Assembly: GCA_029747585.1 (NCBI GenBank)
Contig: JAPEVF010000093.1
Location: 51,531-115,530 of the forward strand
Direction: 5' to 3'
Length of the DNA stretch: 64,000 nucleotides
Source of the DNA: Pleurotus djamor
Taxonomy: Eukaryota; Basidiomycota; Agaricomycetes; Agaricales; Pleurotaceae
This document shows positions 10,970-22,826 of the stretch, piece after piece. Under the pieces are notes generated by a model, which was given only the letters and a program-made list of their open reading frames with translations, was not told the origin of the DNA and did not search any database. The position numbers and the translations under genes were made by a program. Each line of letters begins with the position of its first letter. Positions within the stretch are counted from its first letter, which is position 1.

Positions 10970-13900
10970 ATGTTTGGCAACAACGTCACGTCCTCATGGG
11001 CGAACCCCCAACAGAATCAGCAACAGCCAGCCAGTGGCTCTGCTTTTGGTCAGCCTAACGCTTTTGGCAATACAGGTGGTTAGTTTCATCATGACTTAAT
11101 TATCTTGCGTAACCGTGGCATCCTGACCTCATCTCCCAGCCTTTGGCTCAGCTGGAGCATTCGGGCAGCCGCAGCAACAACAACAAGGAAATCCGATGTT
11201 TGGAAACTTGGGAGGCACATCGAATACGGCACCAACTTCAGGCTTTGGTAGGCATCTAAAGTCTTTCGACCTGGTGGAGAGCTAACTCTTTTGAAGGAGC
11301 GTTTGGAGGTGCCACTTCGAACCAGACACCCAGCGCGTTCGGTGCACCTAAGCCAGCGACAGGGTTTGGCGCGTTTGGTGGCGCGGCCACGAATACATTT
11401 GGTGGGGGAGGTAACGCTTTCGGAACGACTCCCAACAGCAACGCGGGAACCTCTGGCACGTCCTTGTTCGGACAGGCCAACAATACTTCGACCTCAGGTG
11501 CTTTTGGTGGTGGCGGTCTCTTCGGAGCGAACAAGACGACAGGTTTTGGTACGAACACCACAAGTAAGCCTCGAATTCGCATTTCCTCCTTCATGTTCCT
11601 GACAACCGCTCTAGCGAACCCCCAAAATGCGCCTATAGATGGAGTCACACCCGTCACAACTGGCTCATCAAATCCTCCCTACGCTGCCTTCACAGACAAA
11701 GAGCAGTCGAACAATGGCTCTTCCGTTACTTTACATTACCAGTCCATCTCGTGTATGCCTGCCTACCGAGGGACCTCTTTCGAGGTGCGTTTGTGAACGA
11801 AATATGGACCCTCTCGAACGCGTACTGCCTTCGGAAAGGGCATGTTCAGTCATTGACCCCACCTATGACTAGTCGCTAACGCTTGGACTGCCTTTTAGGA
11901 ACTGCGCTTCCAAGATTACGCTCAAGGTCGTAAAACTGCTGGTGCATTTGGGCAATCTGCGGCCTTTGGCGCAACCACCACGCAACCCGCGACCAACGTC
12001 TTCGGCCAGCCGCAGCCGCAGCAGACCACAACTACAAATGCCTTTGGACAGAATACCTCAACACCCTCTGCTTTTGGTGCCTTCAGCGCGACGAACAATC
12101 AACCAGCGCAACCCACGAACTCCCTGTTTGGTGGCACAAGTGCATTCGGCCAACCCGCGCAACAACCCGCGCAACAGCCCTCCGCGTTCGGAGTCTTCGG
12201 CCAGCCCGCACAACAGCAGCAACCTCAGCAACAACAACCAGCCGGAGGGATATTTGGTGGCGGATCTGCTTTTGGACAACCAAAACCAGCTGGTACAGGC
12301 TTTGGTGGTTTCGGAGGTGGTGCGTCAGTCCTTATAATTTCCCAGTGATTTGACTAACTACATCGTGGCTTAGGAGGAGCCTTTGGGAGCACCAATACCA
12401 CCAATAATGCCTTTGGTCAGCCTCAACAGCAGCAGCAACAGCAGCAACCGTCAACGGGGCTTTTCGGTCAAGCTCAAACAAACCCCACCCCAAGTGCATT
12501 TGGTGGATTCGGTTCGTCTATCGTCTCCTTGATGTTACTCACAATTGAATAACCTACGAAGGTACGAACAACAACAACAATGCCACGAAGCCTCTATTTG
12601 GAGCCGCCCCATCTGCTCCATCTGCATTTGGTGGTGGTGGTATCTTCGGTCAGAACCAACAACAAAACCAACAGGCGCAACAACCTCAGCCTCAACAACA
12701 AACCTCTCTCTTTGGGGGCTTCGGTGCCAACAACAACAATGCCCAACAACCTCAACAAAATGCTCAGCAGCCGGCAACCAATGGTACGTTCCGATCTTCG
12801 ACTTATCCTTATCATCGGCACTTACGTCTCGTACAATATAGCCTTTGGTGCTCCAGCAGCTCAGCCAGCCGCCGCGACTGGCCTATTTGGAGGGGGAGGA
12901 GGACTTTTTGGAAACAATCAGCAGCAGCAACAGCAACAGAATGCGCCCGCTGCTACTGCAACGAATCCATTCGGTGGGGCCAACAGTCTGTTCGCTAAGC
13001 CCGCTGCCCCTGCGAATAATCTTTTCGGAGGTTTCGGTCAGCAGAATACCAACAATACCGCTGCACAGGCGCCAAGTACAGGTCTCTTTGGGAGTACCCT
13101 TGGTCAGTCCACAAACCAACAACCTGCTCTCGGCAACAGTCTCTTTGGGAAGCCAGCTGCGCCAGCTCTGGGTTCTACCCTTTCTACAGCTGGTGCACCT
13201 GCTGGCGGCAGTCTCTTTGGTTCCCTTGCTCCCTCTTCGTCTTTCTCAGCCACCGCAACTGCCCCGGGAGCTGCAGGAACTCTCACTGCGTCAATAGCGG
13301 AACCTATTGGAAACAATCTTCCTATATTTTCTATGCTTCCTCCTGGCCCACGCTCCATCAACTTGGACCTACAACCCTCCAAAAAGAAGGCAGGCTTCTT
13401 CACTGACATACCAACGAGGTCACCTGTCCCTCGAGTCCAACTAGGATACACCCCGGCTACTTCTAAACTGCGAGGTTTTGCGTCATCCACCACCACTTCT
13501 ACAACTGGAAACCCCTTCGCAAGCGTGTCGTTCCTTTCGGGGAAAGCTGGGGCACTCTCTATTAGCCGTGCGGACAACAAGACGCCTGTTGGTTCCGAGT
13601 CTCTGCTGCGAAGCCAAAGTCCCGCGCTGGGTGGTGGGCAAAGGCAGAGTGTGAAGAAGCTGATTATAGACAAGAAGGTTGAGCCTATCGACCTATTTTC
13701 GAAATCGGGAGCATCTCCGGCTCGGATTGGCGGGTCGAAGGTTACATTTAATCCAGCTCTAAGCGTTGCCGCGCGTGAGAAGGAAGCCGCTGCCACTGCC
13801 GCTGCTATATCATCGTCACAAGCGCAGAGCACATCGCGAGATCAACGAACGCCGTCTCGCTTGGAAGTGAACAATTCAGTTTCCCGGAACGCCGAATCGA

Positions 13901-14376
13901 CTGCGGTGGTCCAGACGGAATCCACACGACTCGAAGATGGGGATTATTGGTGCAAACCTGACTTGGATACGCTGAAACGAGCTGGTTTCCAGGAGCTAAG
14001 CGCTTTCTCCGGTCTTGTGGTTGGGCGGAAGAATTATGGAGAGATCCAGTTTATGGAGCCGGTTGATTTGACTGGGTTGCCTAAACTTGGGGCGTTGTTG
14101 GGTGATGTCGTGAGGTTTGATGAGAAGGAGTGTAGTGTGTATCCGGATATTGATGACGTCGATAAGCCGCCTCCGGGCTCTGGGCTTAATGTGAAGGCGA
14201 AAGTGACGTTGGAGAGGTGTTGGGCTACGGACAAGGCGACGAGGGAACCAATCAAGGATGAGAAGCATCCTAGTGCGGTGAAACATCTCAAACGGTTACG
14301 GAACATGAAGGACACGACGTTTGAGAGCTTCGAGATCAAGGATGGGAAGTGGACATTCACGGTTGACCATTTCTGA
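10970..14376 (+). CDS. NUP98: Nup98/Nup116-type FG nucleoporin with GLEBS motif and C-terminal Nup98 domain, 989 aa
   Basis: Exons 10970-11078, 11140-11247, 11297-11563, 11615-11784, 11899-12319, 12374-12511, 12562-12783, 12842-14376 (2970 nt). The protein starts MFGNN and is packed with FG, GLFG-like and SAFG repeats separated by Q/N/A spacers, which form the permeability barrier of the pore. Residues about 162-232 are a GLEBS (Gle2/Rae1-binding) segment: SNPPYAAFTDKEQSNN, then LHYQSISCMPAYRGTSFEEL and RFQDYAQGRK. The last ~150 residues form the Nup98 autoproteolytic-type domain (DYWCKPDLDTLKRAGF, VVGRKNYGEIQF, KPPPGSGLNVKAKVTLERCW). The stop codon follows directly after VDHF, exactly where cleaved Nup98 ends, so no Nup96/Nup145C part is fused. 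The exon 1 and exon 5 donors could each lie 3 bases earlier. Confidence 0.93.
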
Positions 14377-15328
14377 TGAAAGCTCTCGTGTTTTGTGTGC
14401 GTTCTTGTCAACCGTGTCTCGCGGATGCCTTCGTTTTTCCTCCCAGCATTCTTCCCCAGTCACCCTTCCCCGTTCCCATCGTGTGCTCTTTCCCTTTCCG
14501 GCTTCGTTATGTTCCGTTATTATCATGTTCCATCTCTGGATGGCGTGATACGTTTTTATAATGATACTTTCCTCGTTCAGATTTTGCCATGCATACGTAT
14601 TAGTCGTCTTGATATTCACGATGTAGACATGTGTAGTTAGTTATCGAAGTACTTAGTAGTTTTAGCTTTACGGTACATAGTTAGTTATCCGGTCAAATAA
14701 AATACTGTGCTTGTTGTGGACCCCGCTGACCTGGCCGACCATTTACCGGAAGCTCAGACCTATAGTTATGTTCGGCCTTCGCCAAACCTGGAGGGAGTCA
14801 TGCCAAGGGTTCCTGGGGTATACAATACCCCACACTGGTCTTCGAGTTCCTTCTCTGCATGCTCATTGCCATGATGATGCCCATCGACACCTACCTTCAC
14901 TGATATATAAGTATGAGTTTCCCGGCGATAATATCGATACGACGGCTAGCTATACATCGTCGATGACCCTCCGTGGAAGTGAATTGTGCCATGTACAACC
15001 CCTGCGATGCAAACTGAATACAACGCGGAGATGTCGCGTCTGCGCGGGAAGCGAGTTCCTCACCCGATATTTACCGATCACGTGAGCTCTAGACCTCCTT
15101 TGGTCATCATTTCGGCCAGCCCGCTGCCTTCACAGTCGGGCTTGTGACGCACATCGTCACGGACTGCTCCGGACAAATGATATTTATCCCACTTTCTTGC
15201 TGTTTATATATAAAGCGGAAGAGGCCTTGACACCACATTCAAATTCCACTGCCATCTTTTCCGTTTCTCTCTTCCCTACCACCACCACACCCACATCAAC
15301 ACCGTCCTCCTCCAAGTAATATCTTAGA
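14377..15328. other. Intergenic region NUP98 to RCF2
   Basis: 952 bp without a recognisable gene. The first ~330 bp are T-rich 3' flank of NUP98. A frame at 14711-15085 has no family resemblance. The distal part is the RCF2 promoter. Confidence 0.5.
15207..15214 (+). promoter_or_regulatory. TATA box of RCF2
   Basis: TATATAAA lies 115 bp upstream of the RCF2 ATG at 15329, followed by a C/A-rich leader. The position is normal for a fungal TATA promoter; the role is inferred. Confidence 0.5.
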
Positions 15329-16238
15329 ATGAAGGTTGGTATCCCAGTGAATTTTTGCGTGAGCGGGCGGATTCTGACTATCGATGGAAATCGTTCAATT
15401 TTCTAGCTTTTGACTGAGAAGCAGCTTGAAGACCATGCCGCCGCCTCCATGCGAGGTTCCATTGAAGGGTTGGTCGGCTCTGGTGCTGTTGCTGTCGGTG
15501 CATCATATTGGGCACATCGCCGATTCCCATCATACCGCGCCCTTCCTCTATCCTTGAAATCCTTGGCCGTTTTGATCATTGTCGTTCCTTGCTTGGCGAT
15601 TCAAGGTGAACGCCGTGGTATCGAATACGACAAGTCTCAATGGTACGTCATTGAACGTCCAAGAGTTGACGAGAAGAAGAAACTAATGACTTGTGGTGAT
15701 GTCATGCAGGGAGGGTGAGACTGTGAACCTTCTTGATGAGAAGGAACAGCAGGAAGAAGCTCGATGGAACTCTTTGGATACGAGCTCGAAGATTGGTGAT
15801 TGGGCTGCTCGCCACCAGTACAGCTTGATTTTGGGCGGTTGGGCGTCGAGTTTGGGTATCGCTGCTGCCATCATCTCCCGGGACAAGTAAGCATCATCAA
15901 CTATCAATTATTTTACTTGTATACTGATCCAACTCCCTTCATAGGTACCAAACCGTCCCCCAGAAGGTCGTCCAAGCTCGTATGTGGGCTCAGGGGTTGA
16001 CCATCGGTATCGTCATCGCCGCTGGTGCTTTGATGCACTCACGCCGAGCCGAGGCAGCACAGCACGTACGTCCCCAGCCAAATCCCCTCTCCACCTTAAC
16101 ACCACTAACCCATTGAACCTTTTATAGCACAACACCGATCACTCATGGCGAGACCTGCTCGAGCAACAGGAGAAGGAGAAGCGAGAGGCCGAGAAGGCTG
16201 CGCTTATGGCTGGTCGCCCATCACAGCTTGCCGCTTAG
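15329..16238 (+). CDS. RCF2: Respiratory supercomplex factor 2 (HIG1 domain family), 216 aa
   Basis: Exons 15329-15334, 15407-15642, 15710-15886, 15945-16065, 16128-16238 (651 nt). The first exon codes only Met-Lys, and splicing gives MKLLTEKQLEDH, the conserved Rcf2 start. Residues 10-65 hold the repeat typical of the family (SMRGSIEGLVGSGAVAVG) and hydrophobic segments around SLAVLIIVVPCLA. The second half has two more membrane segments, YSLILGGWASSLGIAAAII and GLTIGIVIAAGALM, the HIG1-type hairpin, followed by a charged tail (LLEQQEKEKREAEK). In yeast Rcf2 sits in the mitochondrial inner membrane and tunes cytochrome c oxidase and its supercomplexes. Length and order match the family. Confidence 0.9.
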
Positions 16239-16687
16239 ACATGAAAAAGCCTAGAGACTCTAAACTACCGTAATTCATCTAACTCTTCGTGCCTTTTCGC
16301 CGCCCAAACGACACCTACCCACTTACTCTAATTGCGGGCTCATATCAGCATTCCTTCATGACCTATACATATCATTGTACGATCTATCTAGCATACCTAT
16401 TTGTTCACAGGCTTGTTCGTAGCTAGCCTAATGGCATGACGATGTATCCAGTACATCCAAGTACATGTGTGGTACGCAAACGCTCTTGCCTACCGTAAAC
16501 CGGGGTTGCTTCAAGTAGCCGTGAACAACAATATAGCTTGGAGCCTCAAGGAACATAATTCAAACCTGGATAATGTACAACGCACGGCCAAACACATAAC
16601 TTGGCCGTTCCTTCGAAAGTGCCAAAAGCCTCATATAACTTCTCTCTTGAGAGGTTGGAAGACAAGTCCTACAAAGTAAGGCGAGTT
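16239..16687. other. Convergent 3' region RCF2 / F-box-like gene
   Basis: 449 bp between two stop codons on opposite strands. I see no gene, repeat or RNA here. Confidence 0.5.
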
Positions 16688-18096
16688 TCAGATTCTTTGC
16701 TGGGGTGCAAGGTGATTCTGGTACCCACCGACTTTTTCGAAATCTTCTCGAAACAGTTCCCACCAAGACATAAATGCAGGATGATAAACACCGAAGCACG
16801 CCGAAGGCAGTATCTCACATGTAACTTCGGTTTCTCCTGAGGCATCGGACTGGCGACGAATGTACCGACGTGAGGGTTCATGTGGGTTGAGTCGCCTGAA
16901 ATCAAGGAGGACTAATGAAGGGAAGTGGCTCAGAAGTTTTTGCGCGTAATGTTCATGGTCATCAGACGAATCGATACGGAGGTATTTGAGCTTCGTTGAA
17001 GGAATGGATAAGAGGTCCACCAAGGGGATTGTGGCCTGACAGCAACTGTTCATCAGTAAGAGAAAAAGTCTACGTATGTGGATGTGCGTAACTCACATCA
17101 CACGCTGTTAGCGTCACATACAGCAGCTCAATGCTTTCAAGATGGGGCAAGGGTTCCGACAACGCTCCTTGATTCCATGAAGATATATGCAGCGTCCGAA
17201 TCCCGCGGAATACCAACGCAGGATCAATGAAATCAATGAAATCTGCAAATTGTGCGGCGAGATGTTCGATTGGCGCGCCATTCTTCACGAAGGTGTACCA
17301 GAGCCGTGGATACCCGTCGACAGTGTGAAGATTCACAAAGTTTCCTGATGGAGGGGGGGATTGGGCGAAATCTCGGGTGGTGGTCTTCTAGGATACGAAG
17401 GTACCGGATAGCGCGTCGCTGATTAGGTCGTTCGAGGAAGTGAAGAATGTCTTGATAGTCCCAATAGCTGTCGGTTGATAAGTGGGTGATCCCCACAGAT
17501 GATGGAAGCGGTTGTAAAGGTGTGGTTGTATCGCTTTGAGAAGGTGCGATGTAGAGGCGTTTGAGATTACCCAGAGTTGCGAAGATAACACCGAGGCGCT
17601 GCCAGAGGGCATGATCATTTTGGAAAGAAAACGAAGCAGAAAATATATCTGCGAAGTGGTCATTACTGGTGACGATGAAGGTTTGGATGTGAGATGAGAG
17701 AGCTGGATTGTTGGCGAGACTGGAGCGTAGAGAGTCAAGTGATTGTGCACTGAAGTGCATGCGAGTATGAGGGCTGGTAGAAGGGGGTTGATGGTGATGG
17801 TGATGTGTATGGTTACGGGCGTGAACTCCGCCTACAATGATAGAACTGTAGAATATGGGCGTCGCGAAGCGGTAGAAATCCTTGTTGACGAGTAGCAATG
17901 AGTAGATCCATTTTCTATCAGCTGAGTGCGTCTCGGAGACAACTTGCTGCAGCAACTCCGTCGGAATGACTAGGTAGACATGGGATGAAGTCGGTTTAGC
18001 ATGACAAGTGTAGTAGCATGCTGGTTGTGGTTTACCTGGTGCCATTGTGTGACTGTGTCTGGAGACGGTGCTAGCTGGGGAGGGCTGTTGATCCAT
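16688..18096 (-). CDS. F-box-like / LRR-type protein, 431 aa
   Basis: Exons 18096-17397, 17344-17097, 17035-16688 (1296 nt), with introns of 52 and 61 nt. The continuous frame ends early near 17340; using the GTATCC donor at 17396 joins RYL to RNFVNLHTVDGYPRLWY and restores a long protein. Residues about 38-80 read LVIPTELLQQVVSE...SLLLVNKDFYRFATPIFY, an F-box pattern (LP-x-E-LL, then a Leu-rich second half). The rest has irregular leucine-rich strands (LKRLYIA, IRTLHISSW, LESIELLYV, LKYLRIDSS) like other Agaricomycete F-box proteins. A His-rich loop lies near residue 95. It would recruit a substrate to an SCF ubiquitin ligase; the substrate is unknown. It is not closely related to the membrane-anchored F-box family elsewhere in this window. 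Confidence 0.75.
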
Positions 18097-18659
18097 GGGA
18101 TCTTATCAGTGGTTAAGCATCCAGTATAAGAGGAGCATAAGACCGTGGGTGTCTGAGTGATGTGACGGGGCGATCAGAACGGATGCTCTGATGGTTGATA
18201 GTATACGGCTCTTACGAGGACCTTGGTACCTTTGATGATTCACGTCCACCTTTCCTCCTCGCACTCTGAGGATCTCTGGGAACGGCAACCTAAGGGCACT
18301 CTAGGAAACAATGATCACATGTGGTGTTTCGTGGAGATGAACGCAAGATGAATTGACGCTTCGACGTCGACTTTTGAGGCCTGCCGTCGGTTATGGCGTC
18401 TTGCTTCAAGTGCCTCGTGGCAAGACATCAGAGTCACCGTCCGTTCTCAGTAAGTTGGTTCGCAAGTCCAGGTCTACCATTCGCTGCCGCGGTCACTCTA
18501 AGAAGCGTAACGAGGTGTCTCGGATTCCTGGAGAGAAGATGGAGGCGAGAGGATGATAAATATGAATAGGAACGAAGCTTCAGGTGACATCTCTTGGAGA
18601 TTCGAGTAACAAAACATAAGTCAACCAAATTCAAGCGACATTTGGGCACTTCATCGAAC
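18097..18659. other. Intergenic region F-box-like gene to DPM3
   Basis: 563 bp: promoter side of the F-box-like gene and 3' flank of DPM3. A 16-base string (TCACATGTGGTGTTTC) near 18315 also occurs near 60548, upstream of the F-box pseudogene. No gene was seen. Confidence 0.4.
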
Positions 18660-19073
18660 TCAATCAACGGTGACACCTTTTGCGCGAAGGTCGTTCTTTG
18701 CCTCTGAAATTTCCTAGATAAAATACCACATAATTAGCGACAATTTCTGTGGTTGAATTCGAGTGGAGACGTACATTCATGAGTTCCGCGTATGCTTCTG
18801 GACAATCTCTAAACGTGAAGAGTCCCCATCCGATTGACCATAACGAATACGACCCAAATGACACGAGTAACCACCAGGGTAACTATAAACCAAAACCAAA
18901 ACAATCAACAAACCAGTTCGAAGTGATACTCATAAAATGTTACGCACCACAGGTAAGACCAAGTCAGCAGCTTCCTTCTCTACCAGAGGCACTGAGATAT
19001 ATTCGTAGAAAGCCAGGAAGTAGAGAACGGCGAAGACGAGGGATATTCCGCCAACTCTATGTGCGCGAGCCAT
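18660..19073 (-). CDS. DPM3: Dolichol-phosphate mannosyltransferase subunit 3, 95 aa
   Basis: Exons 19073-18948, 18882-18775, 18713-18660 (126+108+54 nt). The protein starts MARAHR, with a first membrane helix GGISLVFAVLYFLAFYEY, then a second around LPWWLLVSFGSYSLWSIGWG. The family signature GLFTFRDCPEAYAELM and the C-terminal coiled tail EISEAKNDLRAKGV follow. Dpm3 is the small two-helix ER membrane subunit that tethers and stabilises the catalytic subunit Dpm1, which makes dolichol-phosphate mannose for GPI anchors, N-glycans and O-mannosylation. An in-frame Met 18 codons upstream (19127) would add an unusual extension, so 19073 is preferred. Confidence 0.93.
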
Positions 19074-20120
19074 TGGCTTGGAGTTTTCGTGTTGGAGACG
19101 TTGAACACGTTGAAGTGTTGCTAGCAACTAGGAGTTGGTGTAGAAAAAGAGCGGAAGGGTTTGTCGTGTCGTGGTGTCTTTGATGAGCAGGCTTGAGGGA
19201 TGTCGTGTCGGGCGCCTAACAAGCGCCTACCGTTTCTTGATGACGTTGCTGCTGCCATGCATATGAGGCACCCGGGAGCGTATTAACCTGCTATCTTCGT
19301 ATCTAACGACCTTGGATCTCCAGAATCTCGATGCACTCCAATACAGCTACTTGGATCCATTCATGCGCATGTCATTACCTAAGTAAAGGACCATGATGAA
19401 TGTCCATCTAACTCCCTTGCCACATATCCCTCCCACAGATCGAGAATGAGCTCATCGGAACGTGGTATACATGAGGCAGTATGTGAGATTGTATGAGCAA
19501 AGTAGTTATAGATAGATCGGTACGTAGATACTAGATAACAGTAGTAGAAGGAAGTAGAGATAAGAACCAAACAGCAAGCAGGCGATACGAAACAAATGAG
19601 ACCGCAGGAATGCCAGATAGTAGAGTACGTCGTGATGGATATAGATGAGTCGTAGTGCTACATGAANTGCATATGATATAGTCGTGAGGAATGGACTGGC
19701 CACTCAACGTGAAATGAAGTAACAAAACAGAAAGGAGTGTGTTGGATCGCAGTGGTAAAAGGGATATCTGTGCTGCCAAGGCAAGCAATTTGACTGCGAC
19801 CGAGGGAGTCGGGAGAGGGTATAGGTGCCACGCAGGAGCGGCTGGGTGAAACGAAGAACCAAGAATATAGGACGGAAAACGATAAAGATATACCCAAAAA
19901 NTATGATTATTATATCTCTTCTCTTGTCCTCCTGACATCGGCGACGGAGAGGAGGAGAAGAGTCCGGAGTCCGGGATCCAAAACCAAGTGATTCAATGGT
20001 GATGAAAAGGCCTGAAGCAAGTTTCGTGGGGCAAGGCATCGAAACGGCATCGCATAATTATAGATCCACTCCAACCCGGTCACGAGTGGGATCGGCGGGG
20101 AGAGCGCGTCGAATGGCGAA
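19074..20120. other. Gene-free stretch between DPM3 and the first DUF6699 gene
   Basis: About 1.05 kb. Open frames (for example minus 19531-19938) have low complexity and no recognisable motif. N characters stand at 19666 and 19901. The right end is the 3' flank of the DUF6699 gene. Confidence 0.45.
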
Positions 20121-20820
20121 TTACGCCGTATAGAGCGTGTAGACAGTGGGGTTGCCGGTCGAAGCAAGACCCATGAACATGGTCTTGCCCAACAACCAGT
20201 CCGACTTCTTGATTCCCTGGCCCTTGATCGCTTCGTAATCCCTGCTACCACTCCTGTACGCGTGATATCTAGCCTCGTACGTCCTCTTGATATATTTCTT
20301 CTCGGACGAAGAGAGCCTGTCGTAGTCACTAGCATGGATATTTCCACGTAGTGTGTCGCGTATTGCGTACAGAACGTCAGCTACGGTGACTGGAGCACCG
20401 TGATGCGATGGACGAACTTCGATCTTCCAAGGAAGGACAGGTGAGGTGATGACCATGAAGCCGACAGCAGGNAAGGTCGCGGGTTCAGAGTGGTAGTGTG
20501 GTGGAATGTTTCTGGAGAGGAGGGCAAGGTGGGATGGGGAATCGAGGACGTTGTATCGGATAGCTGGACGAGGACCAGCGAGTGTAGGGTGGAGTTGAGA
20601 AGGAGGAGGTGGTGGTGGGNTAGTATGTCCGCGATCTCTTGGGTGCGTACCGAGTGTGGTGTGGCGGTAGCACGTTAGGGANATCAGGGGGAGTAGCTGG
20701 TCCACCCGTGGAAGGGAGGGAAGGCAAAGAGTCGCAAGGAGAAGGTGTCTTTGGATTGGGGATCTCGTGGACAGTGTTTCTCCTGGAGAAGCGAACGCGC
20801 TTGTTGCTGAGGAAAGTCAT
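20121..20820 (-). CDS. DUF6699 domain protein, about 232 aa (frame interrupted by an extra N)
   Basis: The start MTFLSNKRVRFSRRNTVHEI has the VRFS...TVH-x-IP/TPSP opening common in basidiomycete DUF6699 proteins. A proline-rich linker follows. The C-terminal domain reads LPWKIEVRPS, VTVADVLYAIRDTLRGNIHA, then a basic-aromatic region (KKYIKRTYEARYHAYR) and GIKKSDWLLGKTMFMGL. The frame changes at the N at 20620; deleting that one character joins RTYYPPPP to PPSQLHPTLAGPRPAI, so I treat it as an assembly artefact, not a mutation. No intron is needed. The function of DUF6699 is unknown to me. A second member lies 2 kb to the right on the same strand. Confidence 0.78.
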
Positions 20821-22826
20821 TGTACGACGNTTCAGCTGGTTGAAAGNTTGGTAACGCTGGATGTGTTATGAGCAAGTAGGTCTTTGCGATAAAGTGACGA
20901 ATTCTGGGGGAAACATGGAGGACAAGACGCGTGGCTTTTAAAGCAATCTGAGACATGGGCTTGCGCACAGTGGAAATGGTTGGAGTCAAGGGAATTGTAC
21001 GGTATCGCCTCCGTCTAGGTAAGGCAGGCGGCGACCGACAAAGCAATGCGAATCTCTCGTCGCCCCCTTGCCGAGGGACGGAGGGTCTATTCCGGGACAT
21101 ACTGAGATCCTAGATCTTGATTGATTTCGATTCGCTCGTTCCTTCACTNAACAGCCCCGAGACAAATCGGGCGTAAGGGTGNTNNCGTGTCTCAGCGTCT
21201 ACAGTGCGCCTGAGTGCAAGAANGTTTCCACTCCGAAAATCAGAGTTGAAGCACTGTACTCAGCGGTCTGGCACTTAGCATCCATTGGGCATTAGTCACC
21301 GTTTCTNGAGGCCCCCTAAAGAGCAAGCGGTGTTTGCGAAAAATTAAACTCTAAGAGGGACCGCCATAACGCCAGTCTCGACTTACCTCGTTTGTCGTNC
21401 TNAGGCGATCTTGCTCTCNNNNGCTNNTNCCATAAAAATCAACAGCATCTGTGGATGATACACGTGTTCTGACTGGCGGGGGAGAAAGAAGCGTACGAAG
21501 GCGGCGCCACGACTAACAGTNAGNAAGATGGAAGAGAGATATCATTCCGTAAACGTACCGAGGAGACACCACCCGAAAAGGACAGGCCCAAGGAGTGACT
21601 ACGGAATGGCGCAGGAAACGTGGCACAGCCGGCTCTGTAAGCATATCGAGGACGCCGTGAGAGTCGGAGAGGTGAATGCATTGAGCAAAGGATGCGCAGT
21701 TCAGACCTTGGCTNNGAGTTCTGTAATAGACGCGTGAGCCTCGTGCTATGGTCGTAACCCTGTCATGAACAGCTTCGAGTGTGGTGCAGATCATTGATGC
21801 AGCGCTAGCTGTTATGTTGATCTGAGGCTATGTGTGGAGAATATAGTACCGACAGACCCATTCCAGATGGCATGTTCGTNNANTNGACGNTNCCNANNGN
21901 NGNGTGCNGTGNAGNTGGAGATTGGAGATTTCTCAGACAGACAAAGGATGGATGGAGGTGAGTCGCCGCCACCAACATTTTTCGTGTAAGTTCATGAATT
22001 TGCCAACCCTGAAGCGTGTCTTTGNATCTGAACGAACAGGTCAGATAGCTGTATCATGACGCACGATCTATACTTACCAAGCGACATTGGCATTGCGGCG
22101 AGACCTACACATGGTCCCCTAGAAACCAGCGTCCATACACNCNCNAACATCACCCGAGCATCACCAACGTGCCCATGCAAGAGAGGCACGTTGCGTTGCC
22201 ATCTTCTTCAAACCATAAGTTGCTGCGACGATTTCGCAAGTATNTNTAGCCTCCCCCAAGGACGGCAAAAAGCGACAATTGCAACGTTCGCGATTGCTTT
22301 GTTCTATGTACATGTGGAGGAGATCAAAATAGAGGAGGGCAGCGTGCGTAGATACGCTATCCAGATAGGTTGTTGTGAAATGGAGTTCGAGCGAGCGGCC
22401 CAAGTCGAAGCTTGGATGAGTTGGCTGGACGAAGAAACATCACAGCTGATCGCGATCACCTTCACCCCTGACTGGCTGTCCCCCCTAATTCAGAGCACAG
22501 GGTGTTTGCACATCGCAGAGCACTAGCATTTCTTAGCGTGCNGGANTATGATAGCACTTCATAGTTTCTTCATTTCCGTGNTATCTTGCGGGGAGAATTG
22601 CACANANTGGGTACAAGTGAGCGAAGGTGANAGACTNTCTGGGGGAATNTATCTNGAGACACCGNATCCCGCGACCAAANGGNNNTTGGGGTCGTAAACT
22701 CGTCTACTACTCAGAGTAGCAGGAACGTGNCCAGCATTTCAACAAAAACATNTCAANAAAATAGATATCTGTGGTTNANCNNNNNNNANNTATTGATTTT
22801 GAATACAANTNCAAGAGCCAAGTCAG
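20821..22826. other. N-rich, poorly resolved stretch between two DUF6699 genes
   Basis: About 2 kb with dozens of N characters (21150-22810), so base calls here are unreliable. The longest open frame (+, 22056-22526) matches nothing I know. No repeat or transposon signature can be read with confidence. The left end should be the promoter of the 20.1-20.8 kb gene. Confidence 0.4.

Noticed and set aside
17340..17400. Apparent frameshift in the F-box-like gene at a G run
   Set aside because: A 52 nt intron 17396-17345 with GT donor and CAG acceptor restores the frame, so no indel is needed.
18315..18330. 16-base string shared with position about 60548
   Set aside because: Flanks differ and one short match in 64 kb is weak evidence; mentioned only in the region notes.
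22056..22526. 157-codon plus-strand open frame in the N-rich stretch
   Set aside because: No recognisable motif, several N characters, no codon or context support.
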